From Phytoactinopolyspora halophila (lineage in GTDB: Bacteria > Actinomycetota > Actinomycetes > Jiangellales > Jiangellaceae), in contig NZ_QMIG01000001.1 in assembly GCF_003287285.1 (NCBI RefSeq), positions 372,001 to 436,000 on the forward strand: 64,000 nucleotides of DNA. The letters run 5' to 3'. The position numbers and the translations under genes were made by a program. The stretch's first letter is position 1. Every line of letters begins with the position of its first letter. A model generated the notes under the pieces. The model saw only the letters and a program-made list of their open reading frames with translations, had not been told where the DNA came from and searched no databases. This document shows, in pieces, positions 8,804-16,879 of this stretch.

Positions 8804-9850
8804 GTGCGTCCACTCTTGCACCCCTCGTTGAGCCAGATCTGGCGTGACACGAGCACCATCCAGATCGGCGTGACGCCGGGCTGCGCCGTCGTCCTGACCG
8901 GACTCGGGAACGTCGAAAAGGCGTTGCTGCGCTCCATGGACGGTCGCAACGATCAAGCGACGCTACAACAGTTGGCGCTCGCGTGGGGTGCTGATTCCGC
9001 GAGCGCGGACAAGCTCATCGAGACACTCGCCGAAGCCGGCGCCGTGATCGACGGGGATCAGCTACCGGCGCATTCGAGTCGGCCAGCCGGCCGACTCGAA
9101 CCGGACCGCGCGAGCCTCGGGCTCGTCGAGCACAGCGCCGACGCCGGGTACGCCGGGATGGAGCGGCGCGCGCAGCGCCGCGTCGAAGTGGTCGGCGCTG
9201 GGCGGGTCGGTGCCTCGGTTGCGCGGTTGCTCGCCGCGGGTGGCGTCGGCGCCATCGACATCGACGACGGTGACCTGGTTGCGCCCTCGGACGTCACGCC
9301 TCTGGGTCACGACCCGGGCGCCGTTGGGCTCGGCCGCGACCGATCACTGCGCCCTTCGCTCGACATCGCCACCGCCAACGCGGTACCGGGCGAGGAACCC
9401 GACTTCGTGCTGTTCACCGTGCCCCGCGCCTATGAACACGCCTCGGTCGTGGCATCGCTGATGCGCGCGGGGATCCCCCACCTTCAGGCGTCGGTGACCG
9501 AGCTCACGGGTGTCGTCGGGCCGCTGGTCGTTCCCGGATCGTCGGCCTGCCTGCGTTGCCTCGATCTGCATCGCACCGACCGGGACGCCGGGTGGCCCAC
9601 CGTTCTCGACCAGGCGACCCGGCATCCGCCACCGTCACCTGCCTGCGACACCAGTCTCGTCGCCACGGTCGCCGGCCTCGCCTCTGCTCAGATTCTGGCT
9701 TTCCTCGACGGCTACCACGTAGCCAGCATCGGGGGCACTCTCGAATGCGAGCTGCCCTACGGGTTGCCACGCCGACGTACGTGGCGGACACATCCGGATT
9801 GCGGCTGCACGTGGGAACACGAGTGTGTTCCGGAAGACCCGGATTGCTGA
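8804..9850 (+). CDS. ThiF/E1-like Rossmann protein with zinc-type cysteines
   Basis: A 348-residue protein. A winged-helix-like N-terminus (DQATLQQLALAWGADSASADKLIETL) precedes an E1/ThiF-like nucleotide-binding segment (VEVVGAGRVGASVARLLAAGGVGAIDIDDGDLV) near 125-160. Cysteine pairs CLRC (near 255) and CGC (near 335) look like the zinc site of ThiF/MoeB-type proteins. The ATP-anchoring residues of classical MoeB are only partly recognisable, so adenylation is unproven. Similar proteins are common beside ABC1 kinase genes in actinomycetes, and related folds occur in RiPP pathways; no precursor is visible here. Start GTG 8804 has GGAGG at good spacing. The next gene follows after 31 bp in the same direction. 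Confidence 0.75.
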   Translation: MRPLLHPSLSQIWRDTSTIQIGVTPGCAVVLTGLGNVEKALLRSMDGRNDQATLQQLALAWGADSASADKLIETLAEAGAVIDGDQLPAHSSRPAGRLEPDRASLGLVEHSADAGYAGMERRAQRRVEVVGAGRVGASVARLLAAGGVGAIDIDDGDLVAPSDVTPLGHDPGAVGLGRDRSLRPSLDIATANAVPGEEPDFVLFTVPRAYEHASVVASLMRAGIPHLQASVTELTGVVGPLVVPGSSACLRCLDLHRTDRDAGWPTVLDQATRHPPPSPACDTSLVATVAGLASAQILAFLDGYHVASIGGTLECELPYGLPRRRTWRTHPDCGCTWEHECVPEDPDC

Positions 9851-9881
9851 AGACGAGTGCCCCTGGGCGCACAATGGTGTT

Positions 9882-11192
9882 GTGAGCGAATTGCCACGCA
9901 AGGCGATCTCCCGAGCCGCCCGGCTCGCGTCGCTACCACTGGGTGCCGCGAGCCGGGCAACGCTCGACTTCGGCAAGCGACTGGGGGGCCAGTCCTCGGA
10001 ACTCGTTTCCGCCGAAGCACAGCGCCGGACCGCCGAGCAGGTCTTCAAGGTGCTCGGCGAACTCAAGGGCGGCGCGATGAAGTTCGGCCAGACACTCTCG
10101 GTTCTCGAATCGGCCCTGCCAGAAGAATTGATCGGCCCTTATCGGGATACCCTGACCAGGCTGCAAGAGGCCGCACCACCGATGCCTACCAGCACGGTGC
10201 ACGAGGTTCTGGAAGAGAATCTCGGCCGGCACTGGCAGAAGCTGTTCGTCTCGTTCGACGACGATCCGGCGGCCGCGGCGTCCATCGGGCAGGTACACCG
10301 TGCGGTGTGGCATGACGGGCGCGACGTCGCCGTGAAGATCCAGTACCCGGGGGCCGACGACGCGTTGCGTTCGGACCTCAACCAGGTGTCACGGCTGGGC
10401 CGCACGATCGGCTCCATGTTCCCCGGCATCGATGCCAAGGCCCTCGTCGAAGAGCTGCACGACCGGATGCTCGAAGAGCTGGACTACCGGCTGGAAGCCG
10501 ATGCGCAGGAAGGATTCGCACACGCCTACGACGGCGACGACGAGTTCGCCGTGCCCCGGCTCGTGCATGGCGCCCAGCACGTACTGGTCTCCGAATGGCT
10601 CGACGGCACACCGCTCTCGGAGATCATCAGTACTGGTACTCAGGAAGAGCGCGACCGAGTCGGGCTCCTCTACGTCCGGTTCCTCTTCTCGGGGCCGGAA
10701 CGCGCGGGCCTCCTGCACGCCGATCCCCATCCTGGCAACTACCGGATCACTCCCGATGGGCGCCTCGGAGTGCTCGACTACGGGGCGGTCGCGCGCTTCC
10801 CCGAAGGGCTGCCGTCCTCGATCGGCAGGCTCATCCGCCGCGCGCTCGACGGGGAGACCGACGAGATGCTCGAAGGGTTACGGGAGGAAGGCTTCGTCCG
10901 GCCGCACATCGACGTCGACCCGCAAGGGCTTTACGAGTATCTCGCGCCCTTTCTCGAACCGGCCCGGCACGAGACGTTCCATTTCAACCGCGCCTGGATG
11001 CGCGAGCAGTTCAACCGGATCAACGATCCACGCCGGCCCGGCTACACCATCGGTTTGAAACTCAACGTCCCCCCGGCGTACTTGCTGGTCCATCGAGTGT
11101 GGCTCGGTGGAATCGGCGTTCTCTCGCAGCTCGACTGCGAGGGCCCGTTCCGAGCCGAGTTCGAGCGCTGGGTCCCCGGATTCCACTCCTGA
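9882..11192 (+). CDS. ABC1/ADCK (UbiB-like) atypical kinase
   Basis: A 436-residue protein with the UbiB/ADCK signature elements in order: KGGAMKFGQ (KxGQ helix) near 62, the Ala-rich loop AAASIGQVH near 125, VAVKIQYPG with the ATP-binding Lys near 148, EELDYRLEA near 198, ADPHPGNYRI near 283 and VLDYGAVAR (DFG equivalent) near 300. There is no membrane helix. Family members act as ATPases or atypical kinases, in other organisms linked to isoprenoid-quinone lipids; the client is unknown here. Start GTG 9882; the longer open frame from 9825 lacks support. From memory, Rv3197 occupies the same place next to whiB7. Confidence 0.88.
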   Translation: MSELPRKAISRAARLASLPLGAASRATLDFGKRLGGQSSELVSAEAQRRTAEQVFKVLGELKGGAMKFGQTLSVLESALPEELIGPYRDTLTRLQEAAPPMPTSTVHEVLEENLGRHWQKLFVSFDDDPAAAASIGQVHRAVWHDGRDVAVKIQYPGADDALRSDLNQVSRLGRTIGSMFPGIDAKALVEELHDRMLEELDYRLEADAQEGFAHAYDGDDEFAVPRLVHGAQHVLVSEWLDGTPLSEIISTGTQEERDRVGLLYVRFLFSGPERAGLLHADPHPGNYRITPDGRLGVLDYGAVARFPEGLPSSIGRLIRRALDGETDEMLEGLREEGFVRPHIDVDPQGLYEYLAPFLEPARHETFHFNRAWMREQFNRINDPRRPGYTIGLKLNVPPAYLLVHRVWLGGIGVLSQLDCEGPFRAEFERWVPGFHS

Positions 11193-11366
11193 ATCGACAC
11201 CCGGCGCCGCTGCCCGTCGAGAAGCCGGCGCGTCAGCCACGTTGCTGACTCGCCGAGCTCCCCACGGACATATTTGCACATTAGGGCGTGTCCGTCCGCG
11301 ACCCGAGGGCGAGCATCGAGACCTCGCCAACGCACACGCACGCGATCCTGAACGGCACAGGCCTAT

Positions 11367-11549
11367 CTAGACCCGGCTTGATGCTGCGACCGCCGCGGCC
11401 GCCAACTTGCGGGCACGCCGCGCCGCTCGCGCAGCCCGACGTTCCAGCTTCCGGGCGATCCGCAATCGCCGGGCGCGCTGGAACTCCTGCGCCTCTTCTC
11501 GGAACTCGTGAGACCTGGCCCAGACCCAGGTCTCATCTATCATGTTCAT
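11367..11549 (-). CDS. Small basic hypothetical protein downstream of whiB7
   Basis: A 60-residue reading frame with an Arg/Ala-rich C-terminal half (RRLRIARKLERRAARAARRA) predicted as one long basic helix. The ATG at 11549 has GGAGAGA about 6 nt upstream. The frame is open to a GTG at 11630, but no start upstream has a better ribosome binding site. It lies 108 bp downstream of the whiB7 stop in the same direction and may ride on that transcript. I do not recognise a family. Confidence 0.45.
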   Translation of the reverse strand: MNMIDETWVWARSHEFREEAQEFQRARRLRIARKLERRAARAARRARKLAAAAVAASSRV

Positions 11550-11657
11550 CTGTTCTCTCCGCGCTGCTCGATCCGTCATGTCTCGTGTCGTCGTTGCTGG
11601 AATCGTGTCGTTCAGGACCACGTCATTCACTCCTCACGTCGTAGCTCGGGTCACGGT

Positions 11658-11933
11658 CTATGCCGCGAGTTCGGACTTGCGCGGCCGGCCGCGCGGACGC
11701 TTGCGGGGCACGATCGCGCCGGACTCGAATAGCTCGCCGCCCCAGACACCCCAGGGCTCACGGCGATCGATCGCACCGGCCAGGCACTGCGCGCGTACCG
11801 GGCACTGCCAGCACAGCTCCTTGGCCAGCTCGACATCCGCCGGTTGCTCGGCGAACCAGAGTTCTGGATCGCTGCGGCACGGGATCACCTCGTCGGTGAC
11901 GAGCGCGTTGTCGAGAACGCTCGTCAACGTCAT
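11658..11933 (-). CDS. whiB7: WhiB7-family Fe-S transcriptional activator
   Basis: A 91-residue protein. Four cluster cysteines (C in IPCRSD, then CWQC and AQC), the GVWGG turn and a C-terminal AT-hook (KRPRGRPRK) define the WhiB7 subclass. WhiB7 binds the primary sigma factor and uses the hook to engage AT-rich DNA just upstream of -35 elements, activating intrinsic drug-resistance genes and itself. Start ATG 11933 is set by a strong AAGGGAGGTG nine nt upstream. The leader contains a 76-codon ORF and an intrinsic terminator, and the promoter has an AT-rich block, so autoregulation plus attenuation is likely. Confidence 0.95.
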   Translation of the reverse strand: MTLTSVLDNALVTDEVIPCRSDPELWFAEQPADVELAKELCWQCPVRAQCLAGAIDRREPWGVWGGELFESGAIVPRKRPRGRPRKSELAA

Positions 11934-11972
11934 GACGTCGGTCACCTCCCTTCTCGAAGATCGGTCGCGGAG

Positions 11973-12013
11973 AAACAAAAAGGCCGCGGTACCCGGGTGG
12001 GGTCCGCGGCCTT
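11973..12013 (-). terminator. Intrinsic terminator (attenuator) in the whiB7 leader
   Basis: On the minus strand a 10-bp perfect stem (AAGGCCGCGG paired with CCGCGGCCTT, arms at 12013-12004 and 11989-11980) with a 14-nt loop is followed by TTTTTGTTT. It lies between the leader ORF stop (12038) and the whiB7 Shine-Dalgarno (11952-11943), the placement expected for an attenuator. An alternative 8-bp pairing is described in the findings. Confidence 0.85.
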
Positions 12014-12037
12014 GGAGGCGCCGAAAAGATCGTTGTG

Positions 12038-12268
12038 TCAATCCGGCGGACCCAAGCTGCGGACGCGTGCGCCACCCTTGGTGCGATCGAGGACAAACGT
12101 CGGCGCATCGACGAAGTCGGCCTGCGGACGCACCAGTCCCTGGCACGGAGCGTGGACGAGCGAATCGAGACGGACCCCCATGAGCATGCGGGAGCCTTCG
12201 AGGGTGCCCATGTGCGGATAGCCTGCCCACGCGGCGCGCTTGCCACTTGCGAAGTTGATCGTCACCAT
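12038..12268 (-). CDS. Leader ORF (uORF) of whiB7
   Basis: A 76-codon reading frame with a strong ribosome binding site (AAAGGAGGGTG) before its ATG at 12268. It ends 24 bp before the whiB7 attenuator. It has no recognisable domain and contains several Met and Gly codons (MGTLEGSRMLMGV). In mycobacteria and streptomycetes whiB7 is preceded by a leader ORF whose stalled translation by ribosome-targeting antibiotics lets transcription continue. The layout here matches, so a sensing rather than enzymatic role is inferred. Confidence 0.7.
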   Translation of the reverse strand: MVTINFASGKRAAWAGYPHMGTLEGSRMLMGVRLDSLVHAPCQGLVRPQADFVDAPTFVLDRTKGGARVRSLGPPD

Positions 12269-12353
12269 CGAGCACCCTCCTTTCTACGTCTCTACGTGCC
12301 GGGACCTTTCGCCTTCCGCGCATGCGCATGCGTGCGCGGCAACGTGCTCTGTC

Positions 12354-12395
12354 ACAGTAACGTGTGTTCGGGTAAGGGGCAACCTATTTTTTAGG
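12354..12395 (-). promoter_or_regulatory. whiB7 promoter with AT-rich WhiB7 binding block
   Basis: Reading the minus strand, the order is CCTAAAAAATAGG (12395-12383), TTGCCC as -35 (12382-12377), a 17-bp spacer, and TACTGT as -10 (12359-12354). A run of A bases directly upstream of the -35 is the known requirement for WhiB7 AT-hook contact, so this is a good candidate for autoregulation. The AT-rich block is itself palindromic. The start point would be about 75-80 nt upstream of the leader ORF. Confidence 0.75.
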
Positions 12396-12469
12396 TACTT
12401 TCTGACGAGCGCAATCTCGGCCAGCAATCGCGCAGCCCGCTCCCGTAATCCCCGTGAATGACGCCGTTG

Positions 12470-14584
12470 TCAGTTGTTCGACACCGCGTGCTCCCGGCAC
12501 AACGCGAGGACCTCCGCGCCGTAACGATCCAACTTGGCGCGCCCCACCCCGGGAAGCTCGGCAAGGGCGCGCTCCTCCGTCGGCTTCGTCTCGGCGATCA
12601 CCATCAAGGTGGCATCGGTGAACACGACGTAGGCAGGAACCTTCTGTTCCCGGGAACGCTCGAGGCGCCACTCCCGGAGCCGCTCGTAGAGCGCCTCGTC
12701 CAGAGTGGAGGGGCAATCGCCACACCGGCCGAGCTTGCGCGCAGCGGCGTCGACGAGCGGTGCGGCACAGCCGCGACACCGCGCAGGCGAGCGGGCCCGC
12801 TTGGCTGCCGGGCGGCTCACTCGCTCCCTGGAACTGGAACCCGTACGCGCTGCCGCGCCGGGCCGCACGCCGTCGAGAAAGCGGCTCGCCTGCCGGGTGC
12901 CCCGCCCACCGGGCTGGCGAGCCAGCGACCAGGAAATCGACAAGTGTTCCCGGGCCCGGGTGACGCCGACGTAGAGCAGGCGCCGCTCCTCCTCGATCTG
13001 CTCGGCCGTCTCCGCGTAGTTCAGCGGAAGCGTGCCCTCGTGCACCCCGACGACGAACACCGCATCCCACTCCAGACCCTTCGCGGCGTGCAGCGACGCC
13101 ACGGTGACACCATCGGCCACCGGAGCGTGCTGGCTCGCCGCGCGGGCATCGAGCTCGGCGACGACGTCAGCCAAGCCCGCATCGGGCTGCGCCGCGACGA
13201 CGTCCTCGGCCAGCGCGACCACGGCCGCCAGCGACTCCCACCTCTCGCGTGCCGCTCCGCCACTCGACGGTGGCCGTTCCGACCACCCCGCAGACGTGAG
13301 GATCGCTGCCGTCGCGGCTGCTGCGTCGGGCGCATCCCCGGGAGACTCGCCGGCACGCACGGCTCCCCGGAGCAGCATCGCGGCCTGGCGAACCTCGGCA
13401 CGTTCGAAGAACCGTTCTGCGCCCCGCACGGCGTACGGTATGTCGGCATTGGCCAGCGCTTGCTCGTAGTTCTCCGACTGCGCGTTGACCCGGAACAAGA
13501 TTGCGATCTCGCGTGCGGGCACGCCGGACGCACGCAGCCGGGCGATCTCGGCAGCCACCCATTCAGCTTCTGCTACCTCGTCGGCATGCTCGACGAAGAC
13601 TGCCTCCGGGCCAGCTGGCCGCTGCGCTTGCAGCACCACGCCGGTCCGCTGCTCCGGGTTCTCTCGTTGTTCGCTCGCCGAGCGCAGCACCCCGTTCGCG
13701 ACGCTCACCACCTGCGGCGTGGAGCGGTAGTCGCGGAACAGCCGGATGGTGGTGGCCGACGGGTACCGTTCGGTGAAACCCAGCAGGTAGTCCGGACGAG
13801 CTCCGGCGAACGAGTAGATGGTCTGGGCGGGATCGCCCACCACGCACACGTCGTCGCGTTCACCCAGCCACAATTCGAGCAGCCGTTGCTGCAACGGCGA
13901 CACGTCCTGATACTCGTCGACCACGAAATGGTGGTATTGCGCGCGGACCGCCTCGGCCACGCCGGGATTCGCCTCCAGCAAGCCCACCGCGGCCAGCAGT
14001 ATGTCCTCCATGTCCATCAGGCCGCGGTCGAACTTCAGATCTTCGTACGCCGCGTACACACGGGCGACCGTCGGGGCGTCCACACCCGCGACCTCCCGGT
14101 GTGACGTCTCCGCCACCGAGGAGTACTGCTCGGCCAGTACGTTGCTCACTTTCGCCCACTCGATCTCGGAAGCGAGATCGCGAAGTACTGCCCGGTCGGT
14201 ACCGACGCGGCATCTACTCGCCGCCGTGCCCACGAGATTGAGCTTGCTCTCCATGATCTCCGGCAAGTCTCCCCCGGTGACCTGTGGCCAGAAATATCGC
14301 GCCTGGCGCAGGGCCGCCGAGTGGAACGTGCGGGCCTGGACGCCATCCACGCCGAGCGAGCGCAGCCGGCCACGCATCTCCCCCGCCGCGCGAGTGGTGA
14401 ACGTCACAGCCAGAACCCGGCGAGGGTCGAACGCGCCGACGTGCACGCCGTAGGCGATGCGATGCGTGATGGCGCGTGTCTTTCCGGTTCCGGCACCGGC
14501 AATGACACACACGGGCCCGCTGACGGCGGCTGCTACCTCGCGCTGCTCCGGGTCGAGGTCGGAGAGGACATCGGGAACAGCCAT
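12470..14584 (-). CDS. uvrD2: ATP-dependent DNA helicase UvrD2 with HRDC domain
   Basis: A 704-residue SF1A helicase. It shows Walker A (AGAGTGKTRA) near 32, Walker B DEYQDVSPLQ near 215, FRDYRSTPQ near 280 and motif VI VTRAREHLSI near 570. A tetracysteine zinc knuckle (CRGC then CGDC) near 620 is followed by an HRDC domain (ELPGVGRAKLDRYG) at the end. This zinc plus HRDC layout is that of mycobacterial UvrD2, an unwinding enzyme for 3'-tailed duplexes. Two ATGs, at 14593 and 14584, are possible; the second has AGGA at suitable spacing. It lies beside whiB7 and divergent from mrx1, as in mycobacteria. Confidence 0.93.
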   Translation of the reverse strand: MAVPDVLSDLDPEQREVAAAVSGPVCVIAGAGTGKTRAITHRIAYGVHVGAFDPRRVLAVTFTTRAAGEMRGRLRSLGVDGVQARTFHSAALRQARYFWPQVTGGDLPEIMESKLNLVGTAASRCRVGTDRAVLRDLASEIEWAKVSNVLAEQYSSVAETSHREVAGVDAPTVARVYAAYEDLKFDRGLMDMEDILLAAVGLLEANPGVAEAVRAQYHHFVVDEYQDVSPLQQRLLELWLGERDDVCVVGDPAQTIYSFAGARPDYLLGFTERYPSATTIRLFRDYRSTPQVVSVANGVLRSASEQRENPEQRTGVVLQAQRPAGPEAVFVEHADEVAEAEWVAAEIARLRASGVPAREIAILFRVNAQSENYEQALANADIPYAVRGAERFFERAEVRQAAMLLRGAVRAGESPGDAPDAAAATAAILTSAGWSERPPSSGGAARERWESLAAVVALAEDVVAAQPDAGLADVVAELDARAASQHAPVADGVTVASLHAAKGLEWDAVFVVGVHEGTLPLNYAETAEQIEEERRLLYVGVTRAREHLSISWSLARQPGGRGTRQASRFLDGVRPGAAARTGSSSRERVSRPAAKRARSPARCRGCAAPLVDAAARKLGRCGDCPSTLDEALYERLREWRLERSREQKVPAYVVFTDATLMVIAETKPTEERALAELPGVGRAKLDRYGAEVLALCREHAVSNN

Positions 14585-14787
14585 GCGGCCCATCCTGACA
14601 CCCGGGTCCGACGCCCCGCGCGGCGGCCGGGACGTCGGCCGGGACGAATTGTCGCCACGGGAGCGGCCGGGCATTGCCGAACATCGCGCTCCCGGCTGAA
14701 CAGCACATCCCCGGCGCCCGGAACAGGCAGGAACCGTTCCGTGTTACGAAGGTAGAACCGAACGCCCGTCGATCTGGAGCACACCTG

Positions 14788-15045
14788 ATGTCGTCCTCGT
14801 TCACGATGTACAGCACGCCGTGGTGCGGTTACTGCCGCCGGCTCAAGGGCACGCTCAACCGCGAGGGGATCACCTTCGATGAGATCGATATCGAGGCCGA
14901 TCCCCAGGCGGCCGAGCTTGTCATGAAACTCAACGGCGGGAACGCCACGGTGCCGACGCTCGTGTTCTCCGACGGTGCGTCGATGACCAACCCGAGTCCC
15001 GACCAGGTCAAGACCAAGCTGGCCGAGCTCGCGGGTACCGCGTGA
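14788..15045 (+). CDS. mrx1: Mycoredoxin Mrx1 (glutaredoxin-like, CGYC)
   Basis: An 85-residue thioredoxin-fold protein. The catalytic CGYC is in YSTPWCGYCRRLK near residue 13, and VPTLVF carries the cis-Pro. Mycoredoxin reduces mycothiol mixed disulfides using mycothiol as electron donor, consistent with an actinomycete. The ATG at 14788 is preceded by GGAG. The longer open frame from 14674 has no family support. The 203-bp divergent gap shared with uvrD2 should hold both promoters; I could not assign them. Confidence 0.92.
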   Translation: MSSSFTMYSTPWCGYCRRLKGTLNREGITFDEIDIEADPQAAELVMKLNGGNATVPTLVFSDGASMTNPSPDQVKTKLAELAGTA

Positions 15046-15091
15046 GGGACCGCACGGCCTAGCTGGTTCGGATGTCCCCGGAGCCAGGGCA

Positions 15092-16018
15092 TCACGGCCC
15101 GTCCAGCGTGCCGCCATACCATCCCTCGATCAACTGCCGGGCGATCGACACGGCCGGCGGCAAGGCGATGCGGCCTTCACGGAGTGCGGATTCGAGCTCT
15201 GCTCGGGTGAACCAGCCGGCCTCCTCAATCTCCCACCCGTCGGGACGTGGCGGACGGGTGGATGCGCGCGCGTAGTAGGCCAGCATCAAGCTCGACGGGA
15301 ACGGCCAGGGCTGCGCTCCGGCGTACCAGCATTCCTGGACCTCGATTCCAACCTCCTCGTACACCTCGCGGGCAACCGCACGCTCCGGAGTCTCCCCGGG
15401 TTCGACGAATCCTGCCAGGGTCGAGAACCGCCTGGGTGGCCAGCGTCGCTGCCTGCCGAGGAGACACCGATCCTCGTCGTCTGTCACCAGCATGATCACA
15501 GCCGGATCCACCCGCGGGTAGTGCTCCGAGCCGTCGGCGGCGCAGCGGCGGGCATGCCCAGCCTCGACGACCTCGGTCCGCTCACCACACCGGGGACAGT
15601 GCGTGTGGGCCGCATGCCAATTGGCGAGCGCCAACGCGTGCACCGCCAGCCCGGCGTCGCGGTCGTCGAGCATGGCGCCCACCTCTCGTAGCGTCAGCGC
15701 TCGGCGCCCGGTGTCCTGGGCTTCAGCATCCCCGTCGACGAGGCCGCGGGGCATCGTCGTCGCGTGCACGGCCGTATACGCGATATCGCCGTCAAGGCCG
15801 AGCAGGTATCGCTCACCCCCGGGAGCCTCGTCCGGTTCGACGAACAACAAGGACGCGCCGGCAACGACGACGCGGCCGTCGGCAACGACGAGCACGCGGG
15901 TACGCGGATCACTCCAGATCTCGGCGAGCTGCTCCGAATCGCTACGCAGATGGCTGGCTCGATCCACCGTCGCCCGAGACAGGGTCAACGGACCGGGCAA
16001 GGTGTAGGGCGTGTACAC
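15092..16018 (-). CDS. nudC: NAD(+) diphosphatase / NADH pyrophosphatase NudC
   Basis: A 308-residue protein of usual length. An N-terminal NudC-like domain precedes a zinc ribbon (CPRCGERTEV near 142 with a later Cys in RRCAADG). The Nudix box follows near 197 (GFVEPGETPERAVAREVYEE, with the REVYEEVG core intact). The family marker xQPWPFPSS near 226 directs specificity to NAD(H). NudC hydrolyses NAD(H) to NMN(H) and AMP and can remove NAD caps from RNA. Convergent with mrx1, with a 46-bp gap. Confidence 0.95.
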   Translation of the reverse strand: MYTPYTLPGPLTLSRATVDRASHLRSDSEQLAEIWSDPRTRVLVVADGRVVVAGASLLFVEPDEAPGGERYLLGLDGDIAYTAVHATTMPRGLVDGDAEAQDTGRRALTLREVGAMLDDRDAGLAVHALALANWHAAHTHCPRCGERTEVVEAGHARRCAADGSEHYPRVDPAVIMLVTDDEDRCLLGRQRRWPPRRFSTLAGFVEPGETPERAVAREVYEEVGIEVQECWYAGAQPWPFPSSLMLAYYARASTRPPRPDGWEIEEAGWFTRAELESALREGRIALPPAVSIARQLIEGWYGGTLDGP

Positions 16019-16141
16019 ATCGTTGAGCCTACGGGTCCGAACTGCTGCACGTTAACCCGCAGGAATCCCACCTCCGCGCCCGGGCAGACCACACCCAGCC
16101 CGCCGCGTTCCCGCCGCGATGCACCGGTAGCCTCGTTGCCC

Positions 16142-16879
16142 GTGAGCAACCACATCGCCGCCGCACCAGACGACATCGCCGAAACCGTGCTCCTGCCCGG
16201 TGACCCGTTGCGCGCCAGGTGGATCGCCACGACGTACCTGGACGATGCCAGCTGTTACTCCTCGGTCCGGAACATGCTCGGCTACACCGGCACCTACCGG
16301 GGCCAGCGCATCTCCGTCCAGGGAACCGGGATGGGCCAGCCGTCGCTGTCCATCTACGCGCACGAGCTCCTGGCCGAATACGGGGCACGGACGCTGGTCC
16401 GTGTCGGCTCCTGCGGTGGCCTGCAGGAATCCGTCGCAATCCGGGACGTGATCGTGGCGATGAGCGCGAGCACCGACTCGTCGATCAACTTCCTGCGTTT
16501 CCACGGCTTGAACTTCGCACCCGCAGCCGACTTCACGCTCGTTCGTGCTTATGTCGAGCGTGCCGAGAACGCCGGGGTACCCCATCACATCGGCCAGATC
16601 TTCAGTACCGACTCCTTCTATCTCGACCGTCCCGAGCTCCATGACCGGCTCCGGGACTATGGCGTGCTCGCTGTCGAGATGGAAACGGCCGCTCTCTACA
16701 CACTGGCCGCCAAGTTCGACGCCCGCGCCCTGTCGGTGAACACCGTGAGCGACAGTCTCGTGACCGGGGAAGCGCTCAGTTCCGACGACCGCGAGCGCAG
16801 CTTCGCCGAGATGGTCGAGCTCACGCTCGACACGGTCACTGCCTCGGGCTCGGCCGGCGGCGGGGAATCCCGCTCGTGA
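16142..16879 (+). CDS. deoD: Purine nucleoside phosphorylase, DeoD type
   Basis: A 245-residue protein. Hallmarks are VLLPGDPLRARWIA near 16, the phosphate loop around RVGSCGGLQ near 87, FYLDRPEL near 160 and the purine/ribose motif VLAVEMETAALY near 178. The near-C-terminal NTVSDSLVTGE supplies the catalytic Asp of hexameric PNPs. It would phosphorolyse purine (deoxy)nucleosides in salvage. Start GTG 16142 is chosen because the protein then begins SNHIAAAPDDIAETVLLPGD. The 3' end overlaps the convergent Nudix gene by 44 bp. Confidence 0.92.
   Translation: MSNHIAAAPDDIAETVLLPGDPLRARWIATTYLDDASCYSSVRNMLGYTGTYRGQRISVQGTGMGQPSLSIYAHELLAEYGARTLVRVGSCGGLQESVAIRDVIVAMSASTDSSINFLRFHGLNFAPAADFTLVRAYVERAENAGVPHHIGQIFSTDSFYLDRPELHDRLRDYGVLAVEMETAALYTLAAKFDARALSVNTVSDSLVTGEALSSDDRERSFAEMVELTLDTVTASGSAGGGESRS

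Noticed and set aside
8804-11192. RiPP (thiazole/oxazole peptide) cluster around the ThiF-like gene
   Set aside because: No YcaO, dehydrogenase or precursor peptide is present; the neighbour is an ABC1 kinase and the pair is common in actinomycetes.
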